Source: Aerococcus urinaehominis (GTDB taxonomy: Bacteria > Bacillota > Bacilli > Lactobacillales > Aerococcaceae). From it: a stretch of DNA of 64,000 bases. The notes under the pieces were generated by a model. That model was not told the origin of the DNA, did not search any database, and saw nothing but the letters and a program-made list of their open reading frames with translations. The stretch lies in NCBI RefSeq assembly GCF_001543245.1, contig NZ_CP014163.1, forward strand, positions 886,387 to 950,386, written 5' to 3'. Of this stretch, positions 37,215-44,523 are shown piece by piece (position 1 is the stretch's first letter; the number at the start of each line of letters is the position of its first letter). Both the position numbers and the translations under genes were made by a program.

Positions 37215-39710
37215 TTAACTTTGTTTAATCAAGTTCTTAACTTCAGCTTTCTCCTCGCTACCATCAGGGTGGGTCACTTTAATATAAAGTTCACCCTGCC
37301 TAGCTCCTACTAGGGCTTGATCACCTTCAGCCAGTTTTCCGCTAATAATATAGTCACTCAGCGGATCTTCAATTTTTTGTTGGATTAAGCGCCGTAGTGG
37401 CCGCGCACCATATTCACTGGAGTAGCCCTCCTTGGCTAACTGCTCTAGAGCAGCATGACTAAAACGTAGATTAATATTTTGCTCAGCAAGTTGACTTGCT
37501 AAAAGATTAACAAACTTGTCCACAATCTCTAAAATCTGTTCTTGGCCTAGGCGGTGGAAAACAATAATTTCATCGACCCGGTTAAGAAATTCCGGACGGA
37601 AGGCTTTTTTCAACTCTTCACGAATCTTTCTATCCATTGCTTGATAGTCATGAGCTTGATCTTGAGCGCCAAAACCAACCTGTTTTTCATCGCGCAAGGC
37701 TGTTGCTCCTAGATTGGAAGTCATAATCATAATTGTATTACGGAAGTCAACCCGGCGGCCCTTAGCATCTGTGATATAGCCATCATCTAAAACTTGAAGT
37801 AGCATATTAAAGACATCTGGATGAGCCTTTTCAATTTCATCGAAAAGAATAACTGAATAAGGCTTTTGACGCACTTGCTCGGTTAACTGACCACCTTCAT
37901 CATAGCCCACATAACCCGGAGCTGAACCAATTAGGCGTGATGTCGAATATTTCTCCATATATTCTGACATATCGACCCGAATTAAATGGTTCTCAGAGCC
38001 AAATAGATCTTCAGCCAAGGCTTTAGCCAACTCTGTTTTACCGACACCAGTTGGGCCAAGGAACATAAAAGAGCCAATTGGTCGATTAGGCGATTTGATT
38101 CCTGACCGGGCCCGGCGCACTGCTCGCGATACAGCCTGAATTGCTTCTGCCTGTCCCTTAACCCGGCGACCAATGCGGTCTTCAAGCGCCATTAATTTTT
38201 GATTCTCAGCTTCTGTCAATTGGGTAACTGGTACACCTGTCCATATAGCGATAATTTCTGCGACCTCATCTTTACCAATAGCCAGTTCATAACTATCACG
38301 ATTCGGTTGCTTGGTTTTTAAATCTCTAATCTGTTGGGCCAATTCGATTTGGTCCTGATGAATTTGGGCAGCTTTATCAAACTCTTGATTGTTAACACAA
38401 GCCATCTTCTCTGCCTCTAAACGCTGATAACGATTCTCCAAAGCAGTGATGGCCTGGTGAGTTGGCTTGGCATAATCTAAGCGAGCTGTTGCAGCTGCTT
38501 CATCCATAACATCAATCGCCTTATCAGGCAAGAAACGATCCGTAATATAACGACGACTTAAATCAACCGCAGCCGCAACCGCTTCATCGGTGATTTTCAA
38601 ATGGTGAAATTCTTCATACTTACTGCGAATCCCTAGCAAAATTTGCTCAGTTTCTTCAGGACTAGGTTCTTCAACTAGCACCTTAGCAAAGCGCCGCTCT
38701 AAGGCAGCATCTTTTTCGATATATTTTTGGTACTCATCCAAGGTGGTCGCACCAATGACTTGAATTTCGCCTCGGGCTAGGGCAGGCTTCAATAAATTAG
38801 AAGCATCAATCGCCCCTTCAGCCCCACCAGCTCCTATCAACGTATGGAGCTCATCAATAAAGAGAATAACCTGGCCATCTTTACGTAATTCCTCAACCAG
38901 GTGCTTCATCCGATCTTCAAATTCACCCCGGTATTTGGTTCCGGCTACCAAAGAACCCATATCCAGCATCAATAACCTTTTTTGCGCCAAGCTGTCCGGC
39001 ACTTCACCAGCATTGATAGCTAGGGCAATGCCCTCAGCAATAGCTGTTTTCCCAACACCAGGCTCTCCAACTAAGACGGGATTATTTTTTGTTCGTCGAC
39101 TTAAAATCTGCATAATACGACGAATTTCTTTAGTCCGACCAATCACCGGATCCAGCTGGCCCAGACCAGCTGCAGCTGATAAATCCTTGGTCAAACTCGT
39201 CAGTACGGGTGTTGGATCCTCTTGTCCTTTCTGACTTTGATCCTTAGAACGTCGCTGGCGAACAGGCGGCTTAGCGCCAATCAGGTGATAAATTTCGCGC
39301 TCTAACTTTTCTGGGTTTACATCGAAGTTTTTTAAAATACGAACAGCCAAAATTTCTTCACTAATTAAAGCAAGTAATAAGTGTTCAGTCCCAATCAGGG
39401 GCGCATGTAGTCGTTCCGCCTCCTGGCCGGCCAAATAAAACACCTTATGACACCGTGGTGAGAAACCATCGTGGTCAGCTATTTGAGATAAGCCACTGCT
39501 ACCATAGCCAGAGGTAAATTCAATTTCTTCGCGCAAAGCCCGCTCATTAGGTATATATTTTGCTAAAATAGCATGGGCAATGCCTGATCCCTCTTCATAT
39601 AGGCCCAGCAGGAGATGTTCACTCGAAACCCGATTGCTCCTAAAATGTCGTGCTGCTTGTTTAGCCAGGTCGATGGCGGCCAAAGCTTTATCGGTGTACT
39701 TTTCTGTCAT
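37215..39710 (-). CDS. clpC: ATP-dependent Clp protease ATPase subunit ClpC
   Basis: ClpC is the HSP100 unfoldase that feeds ClpP and takes part in stress protein turnover. Double N-repeat domain (about residues 1-150), first AAA module with GEPGVGKTAIAEG (about 215-227), a UVR-like coiled middle region, and a second AAA module with GPTGVGKTELAKAL (about 553-566) and DEIEKAHPDVFNMLLQVLDD (about 620-639). 831 residues. It is 18 bases after ctsR. The B. subtilis partners mcsA and mcsB are missing, as is common in Lactobacillales. Confidence 0.95.
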   Translation of the reverse strand: MTEKYTDKALAAIDLAKQAARHFRSNRVSSEHLLLGLYEEGSGIAHAILAKYIPNERALREEIEFTSGYGSSGLSQIADHDGFSPRCHKVFYLAGQEAERLHAPLIGTEHLLLALISEEILAVRILKNFDVNPEKLEREIYHLIGAKPPVRQRRSKDQSQKGQEDPTPVLTSLTKDLSAAAGLGQLDPVIGRTKEIRRIMQILSRRTKNNPVLVGEPGVGKTAIAEGIALAINAGEVPDSLAQKRLLMLDMGSLVAGTKYRGEFEDRMKHLVEELRKDGQVILFIDELHTLIGAGGAEGAIDASNLLKPALARGEIQVIGATTLDEYQKYIEKDAALERRFAKVLVEEPSPEETEQILLGIRSKYEEFHHLKITDEAVAAAVDLSRRYITDRFLPDKAIDVMDEAAATARLDYAKPTHQAITALENRYQRLEAEKMACVNNQEFDKAAQIHQDQIELAQQIRDLKTKQPNRDSYELAIGKDEVAEIIAIWTGVPVTQLTEAENQKLMALEDRIGRRVKGQAEAIQAVSRAVRRARSGIKSPNRPIGSFMFLGPTGVGKTELAKALAEDLFGSENHLIRVDMSEYMEKYSTSRLIGSAPGYVGYDEGGQLTEQVRQKPYSVILFDEIEKAHPDVFNMLLQVLDDGYITDAKGRRVDFRNTIMIMTSNLGATALRDEKQVGFGAQDQAHDYQAMDRKIREELKKAFRPEFLNRVDEIIVFHRLGQEQILEIVDKFVNLLASQLAEQNINLRFSHAALEQLAKEGYSSEYGARPLRRLIQQKIEDPLSDYIISGKLAEGDQALVGARQGELYIKVTHPDGSEEKAEVKNLIKQS

Positions 39711-39728
39711 AATAGCTCCTTTTGTCTC

Positions 39729-40187
39729 TTATTGATATTTTAGTTTAGTTAAGATATTAGTCAGAATCAAGGCACGGGCCTTATTTTTATCATCAAATTC
39801 ATATAAGGCGTCCCGGTCAATTGCTGAGTGGATAATATGGCCTTCCTTTTTACTAATAATCTGAGCTTCAATCAAACTAGCTAGGATGGCTGTCGCCTCG
39901 CGCAAGGTTATACTGGCCTTAATCGAATTCAACATGGTATCGATATAATCGGCGGCATCAGTAATTTCTAATTTAACAATCCGAATATAGCCCCCACCAC
40001 CTCGCTTACTTTCAACTACATAGCCATTTTGAGGGGTAAAGCGGGTATTAATAACGTAATTAATCTGAGATGGCACACACTCAAAGCGGTCAGCAATCTC
40101 GCTACGTCTAATTTCTACTTGCTCGTCTCTCTGTAGGACCTGTTTTAAATAAGCTTCAATAATATCTGACATATTTCTTTTTTCCAT
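39729..40187 (-). CDS. ctsR: Class III stress repressor CtsR
   Basis: CtsR represses clp genes and loses activity at high temperature. The winged-HTH region shows FECVPSQINYVINTRFTP (about residues 26-43), followed by the wing with RGGGGYIRI (about 52-60), whose glycines are the thermosensor in the family. 152 residues. The start ATG at 40187 has GAGGTGATC at proper distance; the frame upstream covers the operator. It forms an operon with clpC and controls itself through the site at 40203-40219. Confidence 0.94.
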   Translation of the reverse strand: MEKRNMSDIIEAYLKQVLQRDEQVEIRRSEIADRFECVPSQINYVINTRFTPQNGYVVESKRGGGGYIRIVKLEITDAADYIDTMLNSIKASITLREATAILASLIEAQIISKKEGHIIHSAIDRDALYEFDDKNKARALILTNILTKLKYQ

Positions 40188-40202
40188 AGTGATCACCTCT
40201 TT

Positions 40203-40258
40203 TTTGACCAACTTTGACTATACATTATAATAATAAAGGAAGACCAGCAACTTGTCAA
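40203..40258 (-). promoter_or_regulatory. ctsR-clpC promoter and CtsR operator
   Basis: On the minus strand TTGACA (plus 40253-40258), a 17-base spacer and TATTAT (40230-40235) form a sigma-A promoter. Just downstream lies AGTCAAA-N3-GGTCAAA (plus 40203-40219), the direct heptad repeat that CtsR binds. The overlap with the transcription start and SD fits repression and autoregulation. Confidence 0.88.
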
Positions 40259-40375
40259 AAGTTATCAATTGAACAATCCCATCATAACAACTTTATAGGT
40301 AGCTATAGCAGCCAATCTCAGCTTTATCTCGATTTTACTGGTAAAATATTAGAAAAGGACCTAAAGGAGTATCAT

Positions 40376-41248
40376 ATGTATCAAATTATTGAAAAGAATA
40401 TTGCCGGTATCCCCTGTCTAGAACTTGTCGACAAGGACTTAGTCCAAGTTGCTCTGCCATTGGTTATCCATTTTCACGGCTGGCAACAGAACAAAGAGGA
40501 GAGTTTATTTGTTGCTATCCAACTAGCGGCGCATGGTTTCCGCTGCCTTATCCCTGATGCTTTAGGCCATGGCGATCGTTACCAGGATACAGAAAACCCA
40601 GCACCAGACCTCTTTTTCCAATGTTTAACTCAGAATGTTGCCGATTATTTTACCATAAAAAACTTTTATCAAGACCAGGGCTTAATTCGTCAAAACTTTA
40701 TCGCTGCCAGTGGTCTGTCAATGGGTGGGATTACAGTAGCTATGCTGATGACCCAAGACCCTGACCTCAGTGCTGGATCAATTTTAATGGGGACACCTTG
40801 CCTGGTTGAATTTAGCCAAAGTCTGATTGATAATGTCAGAAAAAATTTAGTAGCTGAGCAAATATCAGCAAGTGAATTTGACCAGCTTAACGACAAAATT
40901 ATCAGCAAGCTTAGCCCCTATGACCTTAGCCAACAGCTGGAAAAAATTGCTGGTCGCCCCCTCCTATTCTGGCATGGCTTAAAGGATGACATCATCCCGC
41001 TCCAGCAAGCGGAACAGGTCGCTGACCAAGCTAAGCAGCAAGACTATGGCCGCCAGGTCTATTTCGTCGGCGACTTCCAGACAGGCCATAAAGTAAAAAC
41101 CATCCAAGCCTACCGCCAGACGCGTTTTTTCCAATATTTTTGTCACGGTTTTGCTGGCGATATCTTAAAGCAGCTAGAAATTGATCTCAACCAAAAATTT
41201 GGACGCCATAAAATGGCTAGCCCGGCCCATAAAACTTTTAGCTTCTAG
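40376..41248 (+). CDS. Alpha/beta hydrolase (esterase-like)
   Basis: A 290-residue alpha/beta-hydrolase. The oxyanion region is FHGWQQNKEE (about residues 31-40), the nucleophile elbow is ASGLSMGGITVAM (about 109-121, Ser in GLSMGG), an Asp is likely in FWHGLKDDIIP (about 201-211), and the histidine in FQTGHKV (about 240-246). YjfP-like esterases and YtmA/DUF1749-like prolyl hydrolases are the nearest groups I recall; no substrate can be named. The ATG at 40376 follows AAAGGAG at the right distance. It is divergent from ctsR and 12 bases before nth. Confidence 0.75.
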   Translation: MYQIIEKNIAGIPCLELVDKDLVQVALPLVIHFHGWQQNKEESLFVAIQLAAHGFRCLIPDALGHGDRYQDTENPAPDLFFQCLTQNVADYFTIKNFYQDQGLIRQNFIAASGLSMGGITVAMLMTQDPDLSAGSILMGTPCLVEFSQSLIDNVRKNLVAEQISASEFDQLNDKIISKLSPYDLSQQLEKIAGRPLLFWHGLKDDIIPLQQAEQVADQAKQQDYGRQVYFVGDFQTGHKVKTIQAYRQTRFFQYFCHGFAGDILKQLEIDLNQKFGRHKMASPAHKTFSF

Positions 41249-41260
41249 GAGGAAGGTCCA

Positions 41261-41917
41261 ATGCTGTCTGATAAAAATGCCCGCTATATACTAGATGAAA
41301 TCATCAAATTTTATCCTAATGTACAAACCGAGTTGATTCACCATAATAACTTTGAACTATTAATTGCCGTTATCCTATCTGCCCAGACGACTGACCAGGG
41401 AGTTAATCAGGTTACACCTGCCCTCTTCAGTGACTTTCCAACAGCCCAAGCCTTGGCAGCAGCCAACCCAAAAGATTTAGTGCCTTATCTTTATAGTATC
41501 GGCCTTTATCAAAATAAGGCTAAGTATATTCAAGCGACTGCCCAAAAACTTTTGACAGACTTTGATGGCCAAGTACCCACCCAGCGCGACCAGCTAGAAA
41601 GTTTGCCAGGCGTGGGCCGTAAAACCGCTAATGTCGTCCTCAGCTTAGCTTTTGATCAACCAGCTTTTGGCGTTGATACGCACGTGGCTCGGGTAGCCAA
41701 AAGACATGGCATTGTAGATGCTGGAGCTAATAACCAGACCATTGAAGACCGGATAACCTCTTTACTAGCGCCCCAACACTGGCGGCAAGCTCACCAGGCC
41801 ATGGTGCGTTTTGGCCGCTATATTTGTACTGCTAAACATCCTAAATGCCACTGTTACCCCCACCTGTTTGAATTACCAGATGGAGAGGATACCCAGGCAC
41901 TAATTAACCATCCCTAA
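41261..41917 (+). CDS. nth: Endonuclease III with degenerate Fe-S motif
   Basis: Nth removes oxidised pyrimidines and nicks the AP site. The HhH motif LPGVGRKTANVVL (about residues 115-127, catalytic Lys) and the catalytic Asp in FGVDTHVARVAKRHG (about 135-149) are intact. The C-terminal cluster motif, normally C-x6-C-x2-C-x5-C, reads C-x6-C-x-C with no fourth cysteine (CTAKHPKCHCYPHLFEL). A [4Fe-4S] cluster is thus unlikely to bind in the usual way. 218 residues. GGAGGAAGG precedes the ATG; a long hairpin follows. Confidence 0.9.
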   Translation: MLSDKNARYILDEIIKFYPNVQTELIHHNNFELLIAVILSAQTTDQGVNQVTPALFSDFPTAQALAAANPKDLVPYLYSIGLYQNKAKYIQATAQKLLTDFDGQVPTQRDQLESLPGVGRKTANVVLSLAFDQPAFGVDTHVARVAKRHGIVDAGANNQTIEDRITSLLAPQHWRQAHQAMVRFGRYICTAKHPKCHCYPHLFELPDGEDTQALINHP

Positions 41918-41918
41918 C

Positions 41919-41973
41919 TATATAATAGGCTAAAAGCCAGCTCAAGTTGAGCTGGCTTTTAGCCTATTATATA
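41919..41973. terminator. Very long perfect terminator hairpin
   Basis: A 55-base palindrome: 27 bases (TATATAATAGGCTAAAAGCC then AGCTCAA) repeat inverted with one central base. The T-rich part lies within the stem and an ATATAAG end, not a classic U-run. It begins 2 bases after the nth stop. It may end nth on the plus strand and the tRNA transcript on the minus strand. Confidence 0.75.
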
Positions 41974-42046
41974 AGAAAAATAGACAAGAATTTAGAATAT
42001 AAAAAAGACAGTTCATCATCACTGATAACTGCCATCTGAATAATTA

Positions 42047-42120
42047 TCGGGAAAACAGGATTCGAACCTGCGACCCCTTGGTCCCAAACCAAGTGCTCTA
42101 CCAAGCTGAGCTATTTCCCG
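42047..42120 (-). tRNA. tRNA-Pro (TGG)
   Basis: Minus-strand cloverleaf with acceptor CGGGAAA/TTTCCCG, anticodon stem-loop CTTGG-TT-TGG-GA-CCAAG and GGTTCGAATCC T-arm. Anticodon TGG. The CCA end is not encoded. Last gene of the seven-tRNA cluster. Confidence 0.97.
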
Positions 42121-42123
42121 GTA

Positions 42124-42197
42124 TGCACCCAGCAGGATTCGAACCTGCAACCGCCTGATTCGTAGTCAGGTACTCTATCCAGTTGAGCCATGGGTGC
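42124..42197 (-). tRNA. tRNA-Arg (ACG)
   Basis: Minus-strand cloverleaf with acceptor GCACCCA/TGGGTGC and anticodon arm CCTGA-CT-ACG-AA-TCAGG. Anticodon ACG, whose A34 is expected to become inosine by TadA (34397-34930). CCA not encoded. Confidence 0.97.
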
Positions 42198-42209
42198 TTA
42201 ATATATAAA

Positions 42210-42295
42210 TGCCGAGGACCGGAATCGAACCGGTACGAAGTTTAACCTTCGCAGGATTTTAAGTCCTGTGCGTCTGCCTGTTCCGCCACCCCGGC
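42210..42295 (-). tRNA. tRNA-Leu (TAA)
   Basis: 86-base minus-strand tRNA with acceptor GCCGGGG/CCTCGGC, anticodon arm CAGGA-CT-TAA-AA-TCCTG and a long variable arm, as in class II tRNAs. CCA not encoded. Confidence 0.97.
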
Positions 42296-42317
42296 CTAAG
42301 CCGATAAAAGGCAAAAA

Positions 42318-42389
42318 AGCGGAAAACGGGGTTCGAACCCGCGACCCCCACCTTGGCAAGGTGGTGCTCTACCACTGAGCTATTTCCGC
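42318..42389 (-). tRNA. tRNA-Gly (GCC)
   Basis: Minus-strand cloverleaf with acceptor GCGGAAA/TTTCCGC and anticodon arm CCACC-TT-GCC-AA-GGTGG. Discriminator U, as for Gly tRNAs. CCA not encoded. Confidence 0.97.
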
Positions 42390-42397
42390 ATATTAAC

Positions 42398-42470
42398 TGC
42401 CGGCTAAAGGACTTGAACCCTCGACCCTCTGATTACAAATCAGATGCTCTACCAACTGAGCTAAGCCGGC
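42398..42470 (-). tRNA. tRNA-Thr (TGT)
   Basis: Minus-strand cloverleaf with acceptor GCCGGCT/AGCCGGC and anticodon arm TCTGA-TT-TGT-AA-TCAGA. CCA not encoded. Confidence 0.97.
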
Positions 42471-42477
42471 TATTTAA

Positions 42478-42550
42478 TGACCCGTGCAGGATTCGAACCT
42501 GCGACCCACTGATTAAAAGTCAGTTGCTCTACCGACTGAGCTAACGAGTC
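42478..42550 (-). tRNA. tRNA-Lys (TTT)
   Basis: Minus-strand cloverleaf with acceptor GACTCGT/ACGGGTC (one G-U) and anticodon arm ACTGA-CT-TTT-AA-TCAGT. CCA not encoded. Confidence 0.97.
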
Positions 42551-42554
42551 AGAA

Positions 42555-42627
42555 TGGAGGATGAGGGGTTCGAACCCCCGACATCCTGCTTGTAAGGCAG
42601 ACGCTCTCCCAGCTGAGCTAATCCTCC
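42555..42627 (-). tRNA. tRNA-Val (TAC)
   Basis: First gene of the cluster. Minus-strand cloverleaf with acceptor GGAGGAT/ATCCTCC, anticodon loop CT-TAC-AA on a TCTGC/GCAGG stem. CCA not encoded. The promoter lies 29 bases upstream. Confidence 0.97.
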
Positions 42628-42655
42628 AAACAAAGTTGTCAATCACAACTACTAA

Positions 42656-42684
42656 ATAATATCATTGCCTTGAGAAACTGTCAA
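42656..42684 (-). promoter_or_regulatory. Sigma-A promoter of the tRNA cluster
   Basis: Minus-strand TTGACA (plus 42679-42684), 17-base spacer and TATTAT (42656-42661), a near-consensus promoter that drives the Val-Lys-Thr-Gly-Leu-Arg-Pro cluster without any rRNA genes in the window. Confidence 0.85.
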
Positions 42685-42890
42685 GGGTTTTTTTGATATT
42701 ATTTTCTTCAACAAGAAACTATATTGAATTATAAGCTACTTTCCTCATTTACTCAAGTATTTTTTCAAGAAAAACTTTAATTTCTATCCTTAAAACAAAA
42801 TACGAAGGGGCTTTGGCCCGCAGACTAGCATCCTTGAAACAAAAGACCAGCAACATGGCAGTTCTAATCTTAACTGGTGGTCTGCCAAAG

Positions 42891-42954
42891 CAAAATCGAC
42901 GAAACTGCTAATATCCGTATAACAATGAGAGCCCGGGATTTATATCCCAGGCTC
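42891..42954 (+). repeat. Intergenic element, copy A
   Basis: This lies in the 323-base gene-free stretch 42685-43007. The segment 42905-42933 (CTGCTAATATCCGTATAACA then ATGAGAGCC) is 25/29 identical to the minus strand of 44365-44393, and all four differences are transitions. Both are followed by a hairpin whose 3' arm reads CCCAGGCT. Upstream bases 42891-42900 (CAAAATCGAC) also resemble the other copy. The hairpin 42929-42954 is not followed by a U-run. Function unknown. Bases 42685-42890 hold nothing else I can name apart from a weak GACCAG/CTGGTGGTC pairing. Confidence 0.6.
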
Positions 42955-43007
42955 ACCTACCATATGCAGTTATTACTTTGACTTAGGAACTAATCCTCAG
43001 CCAATTA

Positions 43008-43529
43008 TTAAAAATTATTTAATAAATATTGATAGGAATAACCAGGGTCCGAGCCTAGTTCTTCACTAGCACGACGAGATTCTAAAATTTGGGCATCAGT
43101 AAAACGATCAAGTTCACTCACATCAATACCAACTGTATCAGCGATGATTTGACGATTTTCAGTTTGGTCGGGTACCGTCTGCTCACTAACTTGAGAATTT
43201 TCAGTAGCTGCGCCTGAATCATTAGTTGCTTCCCTAGTAGCTGCTGCCTCGCCTTGCCCTGACTGATCTTTGACACGACTCGCTTTGCTGGCCGACTGGC
43301 TCACACTTTTATCGCTACTTTTTTGCTCTTTAGCCGAGCTATCCTTATCAGCACTCTGGTTAGATACTTTATCAGACTGCTTAGTAGATGCTGTTTGGCT
43401 ACTTGCCTGACTTGATGAAGATTCCTGTTTAGCTTCATTACTATCATAATTAATTGCTTGTCCTTGGGAATCACAAGCTGCTAAAGCCAAAACCGATAGA
43501 CTAGCAACTAGTAATAATTTTTTCTTCAC
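43008..43529 (-). CDS. Putative lipoprotein, Ser/Gln-rich
   Basis: A 173-residue exported lipoprotein. The N-terminus KKKLLLVASLSVLALAAC is a signal peptide with lipobox LALAAC; Cys19 would be lipidated. Residues 20-110 are low-complexity (Ser, Gln, Lys, Asp, Glu), a flexible linker. A more conserved-looking end (TVGIDVSELDRFTDAQILESR, cited in part, and GYSYQYLLNNF, about residues 129-173) could be a small folded domain. I do not recognise a family. It is divergent from the prepilin peptidase gene and bracketed with it by the paired elements A and B. Confidence 0.75.
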   Translation of the reverse strand: MKKKLLLVASLSVLALAACDSQGQAINYDSNEAKQESSSSQASSQTASTKQSDKVSNQSADKDSSAKEQKSSDKSVSQSASKASRVKDQSGQGEAAATREATNDSGAATENSQVSEQTVPDQTENRQIIADTVGIDVSELDRFTDAQILESRRASEELGSDPGYSYQYLLNNF

Positions 43530-43643
43530 TTAAAATCACCTTTCTCTTTTTATTATATTATACAGAAATTTCCTTTTTTTACCCACTTTTAGACAAAGTT
43601 TTTATGAGCTTTTACGTATTTATAAAGAAAGGGGGTATTTGAT

Positions 43644-44330
43644 TTGTTATTAACCATTGTCTTATCAACTGCTGTAGCTTCTTGCTTAAACCTTATTGGC
43701 CATCGCTTAGTCGTCAAAGAAGACTTTGTGAGGGGGCGGTCTAAATGTGACCATTGTCAAACCATTATCCCAGCCTGTTATCTTATTCCTGTCCTAGGTT
43801 ATATGATATGTCGCGGACGCTGCCGAACTTGCCATCATACCATCAGCGCTTACCATCCTATTAGTGAATTGATTTTCGCTAGTGCCGTACTGGCAGCCAG
43901 CCAGCATAAGCAAACTGGATTATACCTGATTATCGCTAGCTTCTTACTCGTCATGTCAGCTAGTGACTTGCATCGACAAATAGTCCCCGACCGTTTGCAA
44001 ATCGGGCTACTGTTGACTGGCTTATGCTACTATTTGCTTAATATGGGCTACCCGTCGTGGTCTCAACTCATTGCTAGCTCGTTTTTATTCATGCTATTAC
44101 TTGGTCTAAGCATAGCCATGCCAGCCGGTATAGGTGGTGCGGACATTAAGTTATTAACCATTCTCTGTTTTTTCTTAGGCCTAAGCAACTGCTTACTTAT
44201 TATCCTATTAGCTTGTCTAGCTGCCCTAAGCTATTGGGTCTGGCTCTATAGCCAACATAAAGGTATTAGTGGCTTACCATTTGTGCCCTTTATTAGCCTC
44301 GCTTATAGCCTATGGTTACTTCTCAGCTAA
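43644..44330 (+). CDS. comC: Type IV prepilin peptidase (ComC/PilD-like)
   Basis: A 228-residue membrane protease/methyltransferase that processes pilin-like competence proteins. Two zinc CxxC pairs, KCDHC and RCRTC (about residues 30-62), precede about seven helices. The catalytic aspartates are in SASDLHRQIVPD (about 111-122) and GIGGADIKLL (about 155-164). The start is TTG after AAAGGGGG. ComGA-GG genes are not in the window. With the SigH-like factor at 62 kb this hints at transformability. It ends at the element copy B. Confidence 0.88.
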   Translation: MLLTIVLSTAVASCLNLIGHRLVVKEDFVRGRSKCDHCQTIIPACYLIPVLGYMICRGRCRTCHHTISAYHPISELIFASAVLAASQHKQTGLYLIIASFLLVMSASDLHRQIVPDRLQIGLLLTGLCYYLLNMGYPSWSQLIASSFLFMLLLGLSIAMPAGIGGADIKLLTILCFFLGLSNCLLIILLACLAALSYWVWLYSQHKGISGLPFVPFISLAYSLWLLLS

Positions 44331-44340
44331 TATACTATAT

Positions 44341-44370
44341 AAAAAGCCTGGGGCATAAGCCTCAGGCTCT
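44341..44370 (-). terminator. Terminator of rpoBC, inside element copy B
   Basis: On the minus strand AGAGCCTGAGG-CTTATG-CCCCAGGCT folds and is followed by TTTTTATATAG, a classical terminator about 150 bases after the rpoC stop. Confidence 0.75.
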
Positions 44371-44412
44371 CGCTATTATACGGATATTAACAGCATAGTT
44401 GGGTTCGACTTG
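44341..44412 (-). repeat. Intergenic element, copy B
   Basis: Partner of copy A at 42891-42954, in opposite orientation. The core (plus 44365-44393) matches 25/29. Flanking similarity extends to the minus-strand CCAAGTCGAAC (44402-44412). Unlike A, its hairpin ends in a U-tract and acts as the rpoC terminator. The two copies form an inverted pair around 43008-44330, with their hairpins facing inward. Confidence 0.6.
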
Positions 44413-44523
44413 GCTGGAATGACGTCACTTCGCAAACTAGAAGCCATTATCTTGCAGATGATGGTCCCAGTTTACCCCCAGTGCACCAGTTCAGAGCGCT
44501 GCTCGTCACACCCTATTCTTAGC

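Noticed and set aside
42353-42544. 63-codon open frame on the plus strand
   Set aside because: It runs across the tRNA-Gly, -Thr and -Lys genes; tRNA complementary sequence produces such repeats (e.g. LNPRPSDYKSDALPTELS-like).
42781-42960. Possible 6S RNA or other known structured RNA at copy A
   Set aside because: The long closed-bubble rod of 6S RNA cannot be drawn, and no clear promoter was found; kept only as an unnamed element.
44401-44460. GGGTTCGACTTGG on the plus strand resembles a T-loop (tRNA or tmRNA end)
   Set aside because: No acceptor stem or other cloverleaf arms can be formed around it; it is part of the rpoC 3' region.
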